NCBI GenBank assembly: GCA_045654805.1
Contig: JAZOOD010000066.1
Coordinates: forward strand, 62,001 to 126,000
Source of the DNA: CAZNKU01 sp045654805
GTDB taxonomy: Bacteria; Bacillota; Clostridia; Monoglobales; Firm-18
Direction: 5' to 3'
Length of the DNA stretch: 64,000 nucleotides
This document shows, in pieces, positions 35,076 to 41,356 of the stretch (position 1 is its first letter; each line of letters starts with the position of its first letter). A program made the translations under genes and the position numbers. The notes under the pieces were generated by a model that was not told where the DNA came from, made no database searches, and worked only from the letters and a program-made list of their open reading frames with translations.

Positions 35076-35225
35076 ATGACAGAGAAAAATTTTGATGCAC
35101 AGGAAAGAGTTTTTAATCTCTTAAGGGAATTGGCGGAAAACAAAAAACAAATTATATATGTCGTTTTATGTCGAATAGAGTCGATAAAAAATTATAGACA
35201 AATTGTCGAATTTATGTTATTATGA
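35076..35225 (+). pseudogene. Truncated duplicate of the cassette protein
   Basis: GGAGG precedes ATG 35076. The first 19 residues (MTEKNFDAQERVFNLLREL) are identical to the intact gene at 35423. After that the frame leaves the homology and reads through promoter C to a stop at 35223-35225, giving 49 residues. About 100 bp from the terminator through this 5' end are near-identical between B and C, so this is the left remnant of a tandem duplication whose gene body was lost. Confidence 0.78.
35160..35223 (+). promoter_or_regulatory. Promoter C with phased Spo0A-box-like sites
   Basis: TAGACA (35195-35200), 17 bp, TATTAT (35218-35223). GTC boxes begin at 35160, 35170, 35180 and 35205 (10, 10, 25 bp). 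Perfect TGTCGAA at 35169-35175 and 35204-35210. It lies inside the truncated ORF of copy B. Confidence 0.75.
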
Positions 35226-35229
35226 TTTT

Positions 35230-35403
35230 GCGACCTAATATAAATTTATATTCTACTAAACTAAATAAATCCTATAAGGTTTGTGCTACATAAAAAGCAC
35301 AAGCTTCTATACCTTTGGGATTTTTTAGTTTAGGTATTTATTAGGTCGCACTAATAACGAAGCTTTTGCTTTTTTGGCGTCGGCTTCGGTCGGCGCTTTT
35401 TTT
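35230..35403 (+). ncRNA. Unclassified structured RNA, copy C, with terminator
   Basis: P1: GCGACCTAATA (35230-35240) with 35339-35349, 11 bp. P2: AAACTAAA with TTTAGTTT, continued by ATCC/GGAT and AAGGT/ACCTT. Apical hairpin TTGTGC...GCACAA with a 3' pyrimidine-rich bulge. Terminator GCGTCGGC-TTCG-GTCGGCGC with T7 (35377-35403), including a C(TTCG)G tetraloop. CGAAGC (35358-35363) is complementary to GCTTCG (35383-35388) in the terminator. The stems differ in sequence from A and B but retain pairing. Confidence 0.77.
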
Positions 35404-35422
35404 AATTTTTGGAGGTATTTTT

Positions 35423-35785
35423 ATGACAGAGAAAAATTTTGATGCACAGGAAAGAGTCTTTAATCTCTTAAGGGAATTGGAAAAAGAGGGATATAATAAA
35501 TACGATGTTATACAATGTATTTTTCAGGAGGACAACATATTCCCCGACCAACATACTCCTTTAAAAGAAAGGGCTAAATTGATAAAGAATATTGATATAT
35601 ACAAAAATATACTCATAAACGAATTGAACAATATTATGGAATTTACAGGTGAAATGAGCATTACCCCCAATATGTATCTTAAACTTTTTAATGAAATCAC
35701 TGATGCAAAAGTCCAACTGTATAGTCTGGCAGAAAGAATGGAAAAAGCTCAGCTTGAAGTTGAAGAAATTTACATAAGAGGTTAA
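35423..35785 (+). CDS. 120-residue cassette protein, copy C (intact)
   Basis: Strong GGAGG seven bases before ATG. Two parts: residues 1-75 (MTEKNFDAQERVFNLLRELE, KEGYNKYDVIQCIFQEDNIF, KNIDIYKNILINELNNI) and residues 79-120 (ITPNMYLKLFNEITDAKVQL, QLEVEEIYIRG), the latter homologous to the 48-residue protein of copy A. Mostly helical, soluble, no known catalytic residues. It is the last gene of the cassette and has its own terminator. Function unknown; the link to the upstream RNA is conserved three times. Confidence 0.78.
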   Translation: MTEKNFDAQERVFNLLRELEKEGYNKYDVIQCIFQEDNIFPDQHTPLKERAKLIKNIDIYKNILINELNNIMEFTGEMSITPNMYLKLFNEITDAKVQLYSLAERMEKAQLEVEEIYIRG

Positions 35786-35802
35786 AAATATCAATAAAGA
35801 AG

Positions 35803-35838
35803 AAGGATACGGCACACCATGTGTACCGTACCTTTTTG
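35803..35838 (+). terminator. Terminator after cassette C gene
   Basis: GGATACGGCACAC / GTGTACCGTACC stem with a 3-base loop, then TTTTT. Confidence 0.75.
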
Positions 35839-35880
35839 TATTATTAGACTTAAATATGTGATATTTTAACAGTCAGATTG

Positions 35881-35928
35881 ACTCTTGCGTTTTCCCGAAA
35901 AACTCCTCGGGCTTTCGCCTCTTAGTCG
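35881..35928. repeat. Intergenic hairpin element
   Basis: Nested pairing GACT/AGTC, GCG/CGC and CCCGA/TCGGG around an ACTCC loop. It resembles the GGAGT-centred hairpins at 36149-36238 and in the mutS-ylbF element. A 13-base match to the tRNA-Asn anticodon arm lies just left at 35867-35879. Nothing else is recognised in 35839-36009 apart from the tRNA terminator. Confidence 0.5.
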
Positions 35929-35974
35929 GTAAATCATTGCTGACAAACAAAGAATCGGTTAAAATTTAACATAA

Positions 35975-36006
35975 AAAAAGAAGAACCACACATAGTATGA
36001 TTCTTG
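35975..36006 (-). terminator. Terminator of the tRNA-Ile/tRNA-Asn unit
   Basis: AAGAATCATAC / GTGTGGTTCTT stem on the minus strand, followed by CTTTTTTT. Confidence 0.75.
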
Positions 36007-36009
36007 TTT

Positions 36010-36085
36010 TGGCTCCTCGTGTTGGACTTGAACCAACGACCCTCTGATTAACAGTCAGATGCTCTACCGACTGAGCTAACGAGGA
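36010..36085 (-). tRNA. tRNA-Asn (anticodon GTT)
   Basis: Acceptor TCCTCGT pairs with ACGAGGA; D-arm AGCTCAGTCGGTAGAGC; anticodon loop CTGTTAATC gives GTT; T-arm TTGGTTCAAGTCCAA; discriminator G and encoded CCA. Second gene of the unit starting with tRNA-Ile. Confidence 0.97.
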
Positions 36086-36264
36086 ATATTTAATAAATTT
36101 AGAATTCCTTACAAATCAGCACATACTATTTGCATCGTACTTTCTGCGAAGTCGAAACCGACTTGCGGTGGAGTCCAAAACTTGTTTTGACTAACGACAC
36201 CCATTTGCAGTGCTCCAAAGCTTTGCTTTGGTTAAGCACGAGCCAAGTGCTAACGAGGAATATT
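36075..36264. repeat. Spacer flanked by 16-bp tRNA-Asn end repeat, with hairpins
   Basis: GCTAACGAGGAATATT, the 5' end of tRNA-Asn plus leader, occurs at 36075-36090 and again at 36249-36264, a direct repeat 174 bp apart. Between them are three hairpins: AAGTCG/CGACTT (36149-36164), CAAAA/TTTTG with AGT/ACT (36172-36192) and CCAAAGC/GCTTTGG (36215-36231). It may be a tRNA-end duplication left by a small element or a local tandem duplication. Confidence 0.65.
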
Positions 36265-36274
36265 AAAGAATGAA

Positions 36275-36352
36275 TGGTGGGCTGAAGTGGACTCGAACCA
36301 CCGACCTCACGCTTATCAGGCGTGTGCTCTAACCTGCTGAGCTATCAGCCCA
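36275..36352 (-). tRNA. tRNA-Ile (anticodon GAT)
   Basis: Acceptor TGGGCTG pairs with CAGCCCA; D-arm AGCTCAGCAGGTTAGAGC; anticodon loop CCTGATAAG gives GAT; T-arm GTGGTTCGAGTCCAC; encoded CCA. Its ACCA end is complementary to the TGGT of the ileS T-box and its anticodon reads the ATC specifier. Confidence 0.97.
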
Positions 36353-36371
36353 TATCCCAGACACGAATTAA

Positions 36372-36400
36372 ATTATAACACAGCAGATTAGTTTTGTCAA
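36372..36400 (-). promoter_or_regulatory. Consensus sigma-A promoter of tRNA-Ile/tRNA-Asn
   Basis: TTGACA (36400-36395), 17 bp, TATAAT (36377-36372). Confidence 0.88.
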
Positions 36401-36416
36401 CACTTTTTTATTAAAA

Positions 36417-37058
36417 TTATTTATGATTATCTATAATATATTTTAGTACCTTTTTAGCATTTTTATGCTTATTAATTTCATCTTCATCATCAAGCTTATC
36501 GTAATTCATACCTCTTAAACCGACAAAAAGCCTGCCGTTATCCTTAACACCCATATCGTTAAGGAATCTGTTGTCAGTTACTTCAAAGCAGTAAACAGGC
36601 TGTTTATCCCCTGTATATGAGGAAATATCCTCCAAAAGCTCACCATCGTGGCAAAAATTATACCATTCCTCATTCATAATGTACAAATATCCGCTGCCTC
36701 CCGCAATTTCCATATGAATTTTAGACGCCATAGCCATATCAACATCATTAGTAACTTTATCCATTGTAACAACAGTATAATCCTGAAAAGCCACCACATT
36801 TCCGTGTTTGCCGTCCACGTCATCGATAACATCCGCAAGGGCATTTTCCACATTGTCAAAAACCTGTGACATAAAATGCTTGTCAGACATATAATATAAT
36901 TCACAATCATATTCAACTTTATTCATACAGGAAATACAGCTTATGATAACGATAATTGCCAACAGCATAAATACGGCAATAAATTTCCCGTAATAAAAGA
37001 AAAAATTTGAAACCCATTCCAAATCCTTTTTTTCTCCCCAAAAACTTTTTTCAGCCAT
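36417..37058 (-). CDS. Uncharacterised single-pass membrane protein
   Basis: 213 residues. A charged cytosolic start (MAEKSFWGEKKDLEW) is followed by one membrane helix (FIAVFMLLAIIVIISCISCM near 32-51) and an extracytoplasmic domain of about 160 residues. The region MASKIHMEIAGGSGYLYIMNEEWY recalls part of a solute-binding-like fold, but the protein is too small for a full one. The end is Lys/Asp-rich. It is a single gene between the tRNAs and the lysS terminator. I do not recognise the family. Confidence 0.75.
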   Translation of the reverse strand: MAEKSFWGEKKDLEWVSNFFFYYGKFIAVFMLLAIIVIISCISCMNKVEYDCELYYMSDKHFMSQVFDNVENALADVIDDVDGKHGNVVAFQDYTVVTMDKVTNDVDMAMASKIHMEIAGGSGYLYIMNEEWYNFCHDGELLEDISSYTGDKQPVYCFEVTDNRFLNDMGVKDNGRLFVGLRGMNYDKLDDEDEINKHKNAKKVLKYIIDNHK

Positions 37059-37186
37059 AACAAACCTCTTTCGTAATTCTTGTTATCTAATAATACACAT
37101 ACAGATTTATTGCATATTTTTCTTTTACTTCCTTATACTTTAACATAAAAAAACACATCTGTAAACCTATTTTCACTTAAAAATAA

Positions 37187-37239
37187 AATCACTGCAAGTA
37201 AACTCCGTTTAAAAACAGAATTACCTGCAGTGATTTATT
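37187..37239 (-). terminator. Terminator of greA-lysS
   Basis: AAATCACTGCAGGTAATTCTGTTTTTA and its near-complement form a long imperfect stem ending TTTTATTTTT on the minus strand. The 230-bp gap 37059-37288 otherwise holds only the leader of the membrane-protein gene. Confidence 0.75.
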
Positions 37240-37288
37240 ATAAATTAATTAACGTCAAGCTCCTCATCTTCTATAACCAGGCTTGAAT

Positions 37289-38782
37289 TTACTTATTGGA
37301 AAGTGTCTTCATTGTTGGGAACAACAAAACGTCTCTGATTGCTGCAGAATCAGTAAGCAGCATACACATACGGTCAATACCAAAGCCGATACCGCCCGTA
37401 GGAGGCATACCGATTTCAAGAGCATTCATAAAGTCTTCATCAGTTGTGTTAGCTTCCTCATCACCCTGAGCAAGAAGCTCCTCCTGAGCCTTAAAACGTT
37501 CTCTCTGGTCGATAGGGTCATTAAGCTCGGAATAAGCGTTAGCCATTTCCCAACCGTTCATAAAGAACTCAAAACGTTCAACATATTCAGGATTTTCAGG
37601 CTTTTTCTTTGTAAGTGGAGAAATCTCGATAGGATGGTCCATTACAAATGTAGGCTGAATCAAATGTTCCTCTGCAAATTCCTCAAAGAACAATGCCAGA
37701 ATATCGCCCTTTTTGTGTCTGTCCTCGTATTCTACGTGATGCTTATCTGCAACTGCACGGGCTTCATCCAATGTATGTATTTCATCAAAATCCACACCCG
37801 CGTACTTTTTAACAGCATCAACCATTGTAATACGTTCAAAGGGCTTGCTCAAATCCATTTCCACGCCGTTATACACGATAGTTGTAGTACCCAAAACCTC
37901 CTGTGCAACGTGGCGATACAAGTTTTCAGTCAAATCCATCATACCGTGATAATCAGTATAAGCCTGATAAAGCTCCATCAACGTAAATTCAGGGTTGTGA
38001 CGAGTGTCAAGACCTTCGTTTCTAAAAACTCTGCCGATTTCATAAACTTTTTCCAAACCGCCTACAATAAGACGCTTTAAGTAAAGTTCCAACGAAATAC
38101 GAAGTTTAAAGTCTTCATCCAATGCGTTAAAATGTGTTTCAAAAGGACGAGCGGCAGCACCCCCTGCATTTGAAACAAGCATAGGAGTTTCAACCTCCAA
38201 AAAGCCCTGTCCGTCAAGGTATCTGCGTATTGAAGCTATAATCTTTGAACGCTTGATAAAAGTATCCTTAACTTCCGTATTCATAATAAGGTCAACATAA
38301 CGCTGACGGTATCTTGTATCAGTATCCACAAGACCGTGGAACTTTTCAGGTAGTGGCTGCAAGGACTTTGAAAGCAAAGTAACCTTTGCAACACGGATAG
38401 ACATTTCGCCCTTTTCAGTAGTGAAAACTTCACCCTCAATACCTACAATATCGCCGATGTCATATTTTTTGATAACGTTATATTCATCTTCACCTACGAT
38501 GTCTTTTTTAATAAAAATCTGGATATTGCCGGACAAATCCGCAACATTGCCGAAGGACACACTGCCCATTCTTCTCTTAGCCATAAGACGGCCCGCAATG
38601 ACAACAGTTTTGCCTTCACATTCTGCATAATTATCTTTAATTTCCTTTGTAGTATGAGTTCTGTCAAACTTAGTAATCACAAATGGGTCAGCATTATTAG
38701 CAACAAGCTCAGCCAACTTTTCGTGTCTGACCTTAACTACATCACCTATCTGCTGTGAATTATTGTTATTCTTTTCTGCCAT
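37289..38782 (-). CDS. lysS: Lysyl-tRNA synthetase, class II
   Basis: 497 residues. N-terminal OB-fold anticodon-binding domain (VVIAGRLMAKRRMGSVSF). Class II motif 1 near FLEVETPML, motif 2 YEIGRVFRNEGLDTRHNPEF and motif 3 GIGFGIDRMCMLLTD. Follows greA by 27 bp, a common Firmicute arrangement, and shares its promoter. Confidence 0.97.
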   Translation of the reverse strand: MAEKNNNNSQQIGDVVKVRHEKLAELVANNADPFVITKFDRTHTTKEIKDNYAECEGKTVVIAGRLMAKRRMGSVSFGNVADLSGNIQIFIKKDIVGEDEYNVIKKYDIGDIVGIEGEVFTTEKGEMSIRVAKVTLLSKSLQPLPEKFHGLVDTDTRYRQRYVDLIMNTEVKDTFIKRSKIIASIRRYLDGQGFLEVETPMLVSNAGGAAARPFETHFNALDEDFKLRISLELYLKRLIVGGLEKVYEIGRVFRNEGLDTRHNPEFTLMELYQAYTDYHGMMDLTENLYRHVAQEVLGTTTIVYNGVEMDLSKPFERITMVDAVKKYAGVDFDEIHTLDEARAVADKHHVEYEDRHKKGDILALFFEEFAEEHLIQPTFVMDHPIEISPLTKKKPENPEYVERFEFFMNGWEMANAYSELNDPIDQRERFKAQEELLAQGDEEANTTDEDFMNALEIGMPPTGGIGFGIDRMCMLLTDSAAIRDVLLFPTMKTLSNK

Positions 38783-38809
38783 TTAACTCAAGCCTTTCTG
38801 TAAATTATC

Positions 38810-39289
38810 TTATTTGTTAATTGCAACAATCTTAAGCTGGATTGTACCTGCAGGAACAGGAGCGTCAACTACGTCCCCAACCTTTTTACCAAGCAAAGCT
38901 GTACCAACGGGAGATTCGTCCGAAATTTTACCGTTAGAAGGGTCTGCTTCTGTTGAACCAACGATGCTGTATTCAAGCTCTTCATCAAATTCAACATCAT
39001 AAACAGTTACTGTGCAACCCAGTGAAACTGTATCAGTAGAAATTTCCGCCTGGTCTATAACCTTTGCATTTTTAAGCATAGCTTCAATTTCAACAATACG
39101 AATTTCCATCTGTGCCTGTTTATTTTTTGCTTCATCATATTCTGAATTTTCAGAAAGGTCGCCATAGCCAAGAGCAACTTTAATCTCTGCCGCAACCTCC
39201 TGACGTTTAACCGTCTTTAGATATTCAAGTTCCTTTTCCAGTTTTTCCAAGCCCTCGCTTGTAAGTATAACCTGTTTAGTAGCTGCCAA
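38810..39289 (-). CDS. greA: Transcription elongation factor GreA
   Basis: 159 residues from the TTG at 39289, which has AAGGAG nine bases upstream and gives the usual N terminus AATKQVILTSEGLEKLEKEL. The coiled-coil tip motif DLSENSEYDEAK near 47-58 carries the acidic residues that stimulate RNA-polymerase transcript cleavage. The C-terminal FKBP-like domain ends GKKVGDVVDAPVPAG. Confidence 0.96.
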   Translation of the reverse strand: MAATKQVILTSEGLEKLEKELEYLKTVKRQEVAAEIKVALGYGDLSENSEYDEAKNKQAQMEIRIVEIEAMLKNAKVIDQAEISTDTVSLGCTVTVYDVEFDEELEYSIVGSTEADPSNGKISDESPVGTALLGKKVGDVVDAPVPAGTIQLKIVAINK

Positions 39290-39339
39290 AAAGATCAACT
39301 CCTTAATTTTAGTACTCGATATTTTTTCACAATATTAAT

Positions 39340-39368
39340 ATTATATACAAATTTTTAATGAATGTCAA
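39340..39368 (-). promoter_or_regulatory. Sigma-A promoter of greA-lysS
   Basis: TTGACA (39368-39363), 17 bp, TATAAT (39345-39340). The -35 lies in the last codons of the upstream gene. Confidence 0.85.
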
Positions 39369-40044
39369 CAACTTTTATTACCTCTGTACATTCAGCAAAA
39401 ACAAGGTTAGACATACCAAAAGGAGGTTTTATGCGAAATGGTATGTAAAAATCATTAATAACCCTGTTATTTCCCTTTTTTAAATTTTTATCTATTACAA
39501 CACAATTTTCCCCATAACGGTTTCCGCAACCCTCAATAACAACTGCCAGATTGGTATTTATAGGGGATTTATCCTTTATAATATTCACCACTACACCATA
39601 TTTATCCAAAAGTCTTTCGCACAAAAGCTCCGCCCTTGAAATGTTTTGTGTATATATAAAAACGTAGTTGCATATATCGCATAGCTTTTCCGCAAATGAC
39701 ATTCCGTAATCTGACATATTTTTATCAACCAGAGTCACAGAGCAATTTACACCAAAGCCTTTTGCCGTTTTGCGTACAAATTCAGGCAACATACGTTTGA
39801 ACATACTGTCGCCGTCCAAAATTCCAAAATCACAATATTCCAACTCCGCATCTGTAAGAACCACAATGCTGTTTACCCCGTGTTTATTCAGCAGTTTAGA
39901 ACAATTTTGATTATCATACACAACTATAAAGTTAAACCCATATTCTGTCACGGGAAAAACTTCACATTTATGTCTTTTTATAAATTTTTTAACGAAATTT
40001 GCATTGTTATCAATATACGGCATTATGACACCTATATTTTTCAA
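39355..40044 (-). CDS. Uncharacterised protein between ctpA and greA
   Basis: 229 residues from the TTG at 40044, which has GGAG seven bases upstream and gives MKNIGVIMPYIDNNANF; an ATG at 40023 is the alternative. Alternating beta strands and helices (VFPVTEYGFNFIVVYD, VNSIVVLTDAEL, NYVFIYTQNISRAELLCERLL, NLAVVIEG) suggest a Rossmann-like alpha/beta fold. No membrane segment, cofactor motif or named domain is seen. It follows ctpA but is separated by a terminator. Confidence 0.72.
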   Translation of the reverse strand: MKNIGVIMPYIDNNANFVKKFIKRHKCEVFPVTEYGFNFIVVYDNQNCSKLLNKHGVNSIVVLTDAELEYCDFGILDGDSMFKRMLPEFVRKTAKGFGVNCSVTLVDKNMSDYGMSFAEKLCDICNYVFIYTQNISRAELLCERLLDKYGVVVNIIKDKSPINTNLAVVIEGCGNRYGENCVVIDKNLKKGNNRVINDFYIPFRIKPPFGMSNLVFAECTEVIKVVDIH

Positions 40045-40056
40045 AAAACCACTCCA

Positions 40057-40099
40057 AACAAAAAGCATTTATGCAAAATTATATGCACAAATGCCTTTT
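40057..40099 (-). terminator. Terminator after ctpA
   Basis: AAAGGCATTTGTGCATA / TTGCATAAATGCTTTT stem, followed by T-rich DNA. Confidence 0.75.
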
Positions 40100-40103
40100 A
40101 ATA

Positions 40104-41246
40104 TTATTGATTTTTTAAAATCTCTATTGCTTTTTCAAGCTGAGTATCCGTAACGCCGTCAAGCTCAACTGCATAGTCAGGCTCAATACCCTTTTCGTGG
40201 ATATAATTACCATTTGGAGTAAAATATTTTTCTACCGTAACCTTTACTGCCGTATTGTCAGTAAGAGTTATAAGCTGTTGAACAACACCTTTTCCGTAGG
40301 TTTTTTTACCGACAATTACACCTCGGTTGTTATCCTTTACTGCACCCACTAAAATTTCCGATGCACTGGCGCTGTTTTCATTTGCCAAAACAACTACAGG
40401 AAGGTCAATGCCGTCAATTTTTGATTTAACATAGTGTTTGTTATTATGTTTATCGGCAGTATAATATATAACATCGTCTTTTTCCAGAATACAGTCGGCA
40501 ACAGCCTCAACAGCAGTGGTTATTCCTCCTCCGTTATTCCTTACGTCGATAATAAGACTTGTTATACCTTGTTTCATCAGTTCATCAAGCTGATTTGTAA
40601 ATTCCAACGCAGTATTTGTAGCAAATTGAGATATCGCCACGTACCCAATGTTGTTATCAATAATTTCCGAAGCTACGGAATCCACCTGAATACTCTTTCT
40701 GGTTATGGTCAAGTCCACTTCCTTGCCCGTAGATTTCTTTAAAATTGTAACTTCTGCATCGGTGCCTTCTTCGCCCTGAATGTTGTTTGTTGCCTCCTCA
40801 AGCTGTTCGCCCTTATACGCAACACCCTTAACCTTAGTAATAATGTCCCCTGCCTCTATACCTGCATTTGCCGCAGGTGAGTTTTCAAACACATCTATTA
40901 TAAGTAGTGTGTTATCCTCTGTATTATTTTGTACCGTCACACCTATACCGCAATACGAACTGTTTATAAGCTCATTAAATTCTTCAAGCTCCTTTTGAGT
41001 CATATACTCCGTATATGGGTCACCCAAAGATTTTACATATCCTTTAAGTGCGGCATCATATGCCTTATCCTTGTTATAATCTTCATAGTAATACTCATCC
41101 AAAACGCTGATTACGGAATTAAGTCTTGCATCCCCGCCCGGCTTTATAAACAGCTTGCCGTTATAAAATGCCGAAGCAGTCATAAAGCTAAGTGATGCGG
41201 TTATTATAACCGTTATTGCAATATTGTATATTTTTTTAGGACTCAT
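40104..41246 (-). CDS. ctpA: C-terminal processing peptidase (S41)
   Basis: 380 residues. One N-terminal membrane helix or uncleaved signal (IYNIAITVIITASLSFMTAS), a PDZ domain (GIGVTVQNNTEDNTLL, SPAANAGIEAGDIITKVKG) and the S41 core. Catalytic Ser294 in ENSASASEI and Lys319 in GKKTYGKG are present with the usual 25-residue spacing. GGAGGTG precedes the ATG. Homologues trim cell-wall hydrolases or signalling proteins outside the membrane; the adjacent M23 hydrolase is a plausible substrate or partner. Confidence 0.93.
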   Translation of the reverse strand: MSPKKIYNIAITVIITASLSFMTASAFYNGKLFIKPGGDARLNSVISVLDEYYYEDYNKDKAYDAALKGYVKSLGDPYTEYMTQKELEEFNELINSSYCGIGVTVQNNTEDNTLLIIDVFENSPAANAGIEAGDIITKVKGVAYKGEQLEEATNNIQGEEGTDAEVTILKKSTGKEVDLTITRKSIQVDSVASEIIDNNIGYVAISQFATNTALEFTNQLDELMKQGITSLIIDVRNNGGGITTAVEAVADCILEKDDVIYYTADKHNNKHYVKSKIDGIDLPVVVLANENSASASEILVGAVKDNNRGVIVGKKTYGKGVVQQLITLTDNTAVKVTVEKYFTPNGNYIHEKGIEPDYAVELDGVTDTQLEKAIEILKNQ

Positions 41247-41311
41247 TTTTGCACCTCCAATACCCGTTCAACTGCGGATGGGTTAAGTTCCGTCACACTA
41301 AATATACAAAA

Positions 41312-41343
41312 CAGGGCGGAAACTTATGCCTCCGCACCTGTAT
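41312..41343 (-). terminator. Hairpin between M23 hydrolase and ctpA genes
   Basis: ACAGGTGCGGA / TCCGCCCTGT stem on the minus strand followed by TTT. Probably a partial terminator that lowers ctpA expression. Confidence 0.6.
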
Positions 41344-41356
41344 AATAATTTAAAAA

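Noticed and set aside
35160..35223. CRISPR-like interpretation of the repeated GTC boxes
   Set aside because: Repeats are only a few bases long, and the three blocks are promoters separated by RNA genes, with no spacers or cas genes.
34998..35225. 75-residue frame starting inside RNA copy B
   Set aside because: It begins within the P1 3' strand and crosses the terminator; the GGAGG-led ATG at 35076 in the same frame is the real start.
30853..35403. Retron or IS200/IS605-type RNA
   Set aside because: The paired ends around a variable core recall such elements, but no reverse transcriptase, TnpA, TnpB or IS110-type transposase is encoded nearby.
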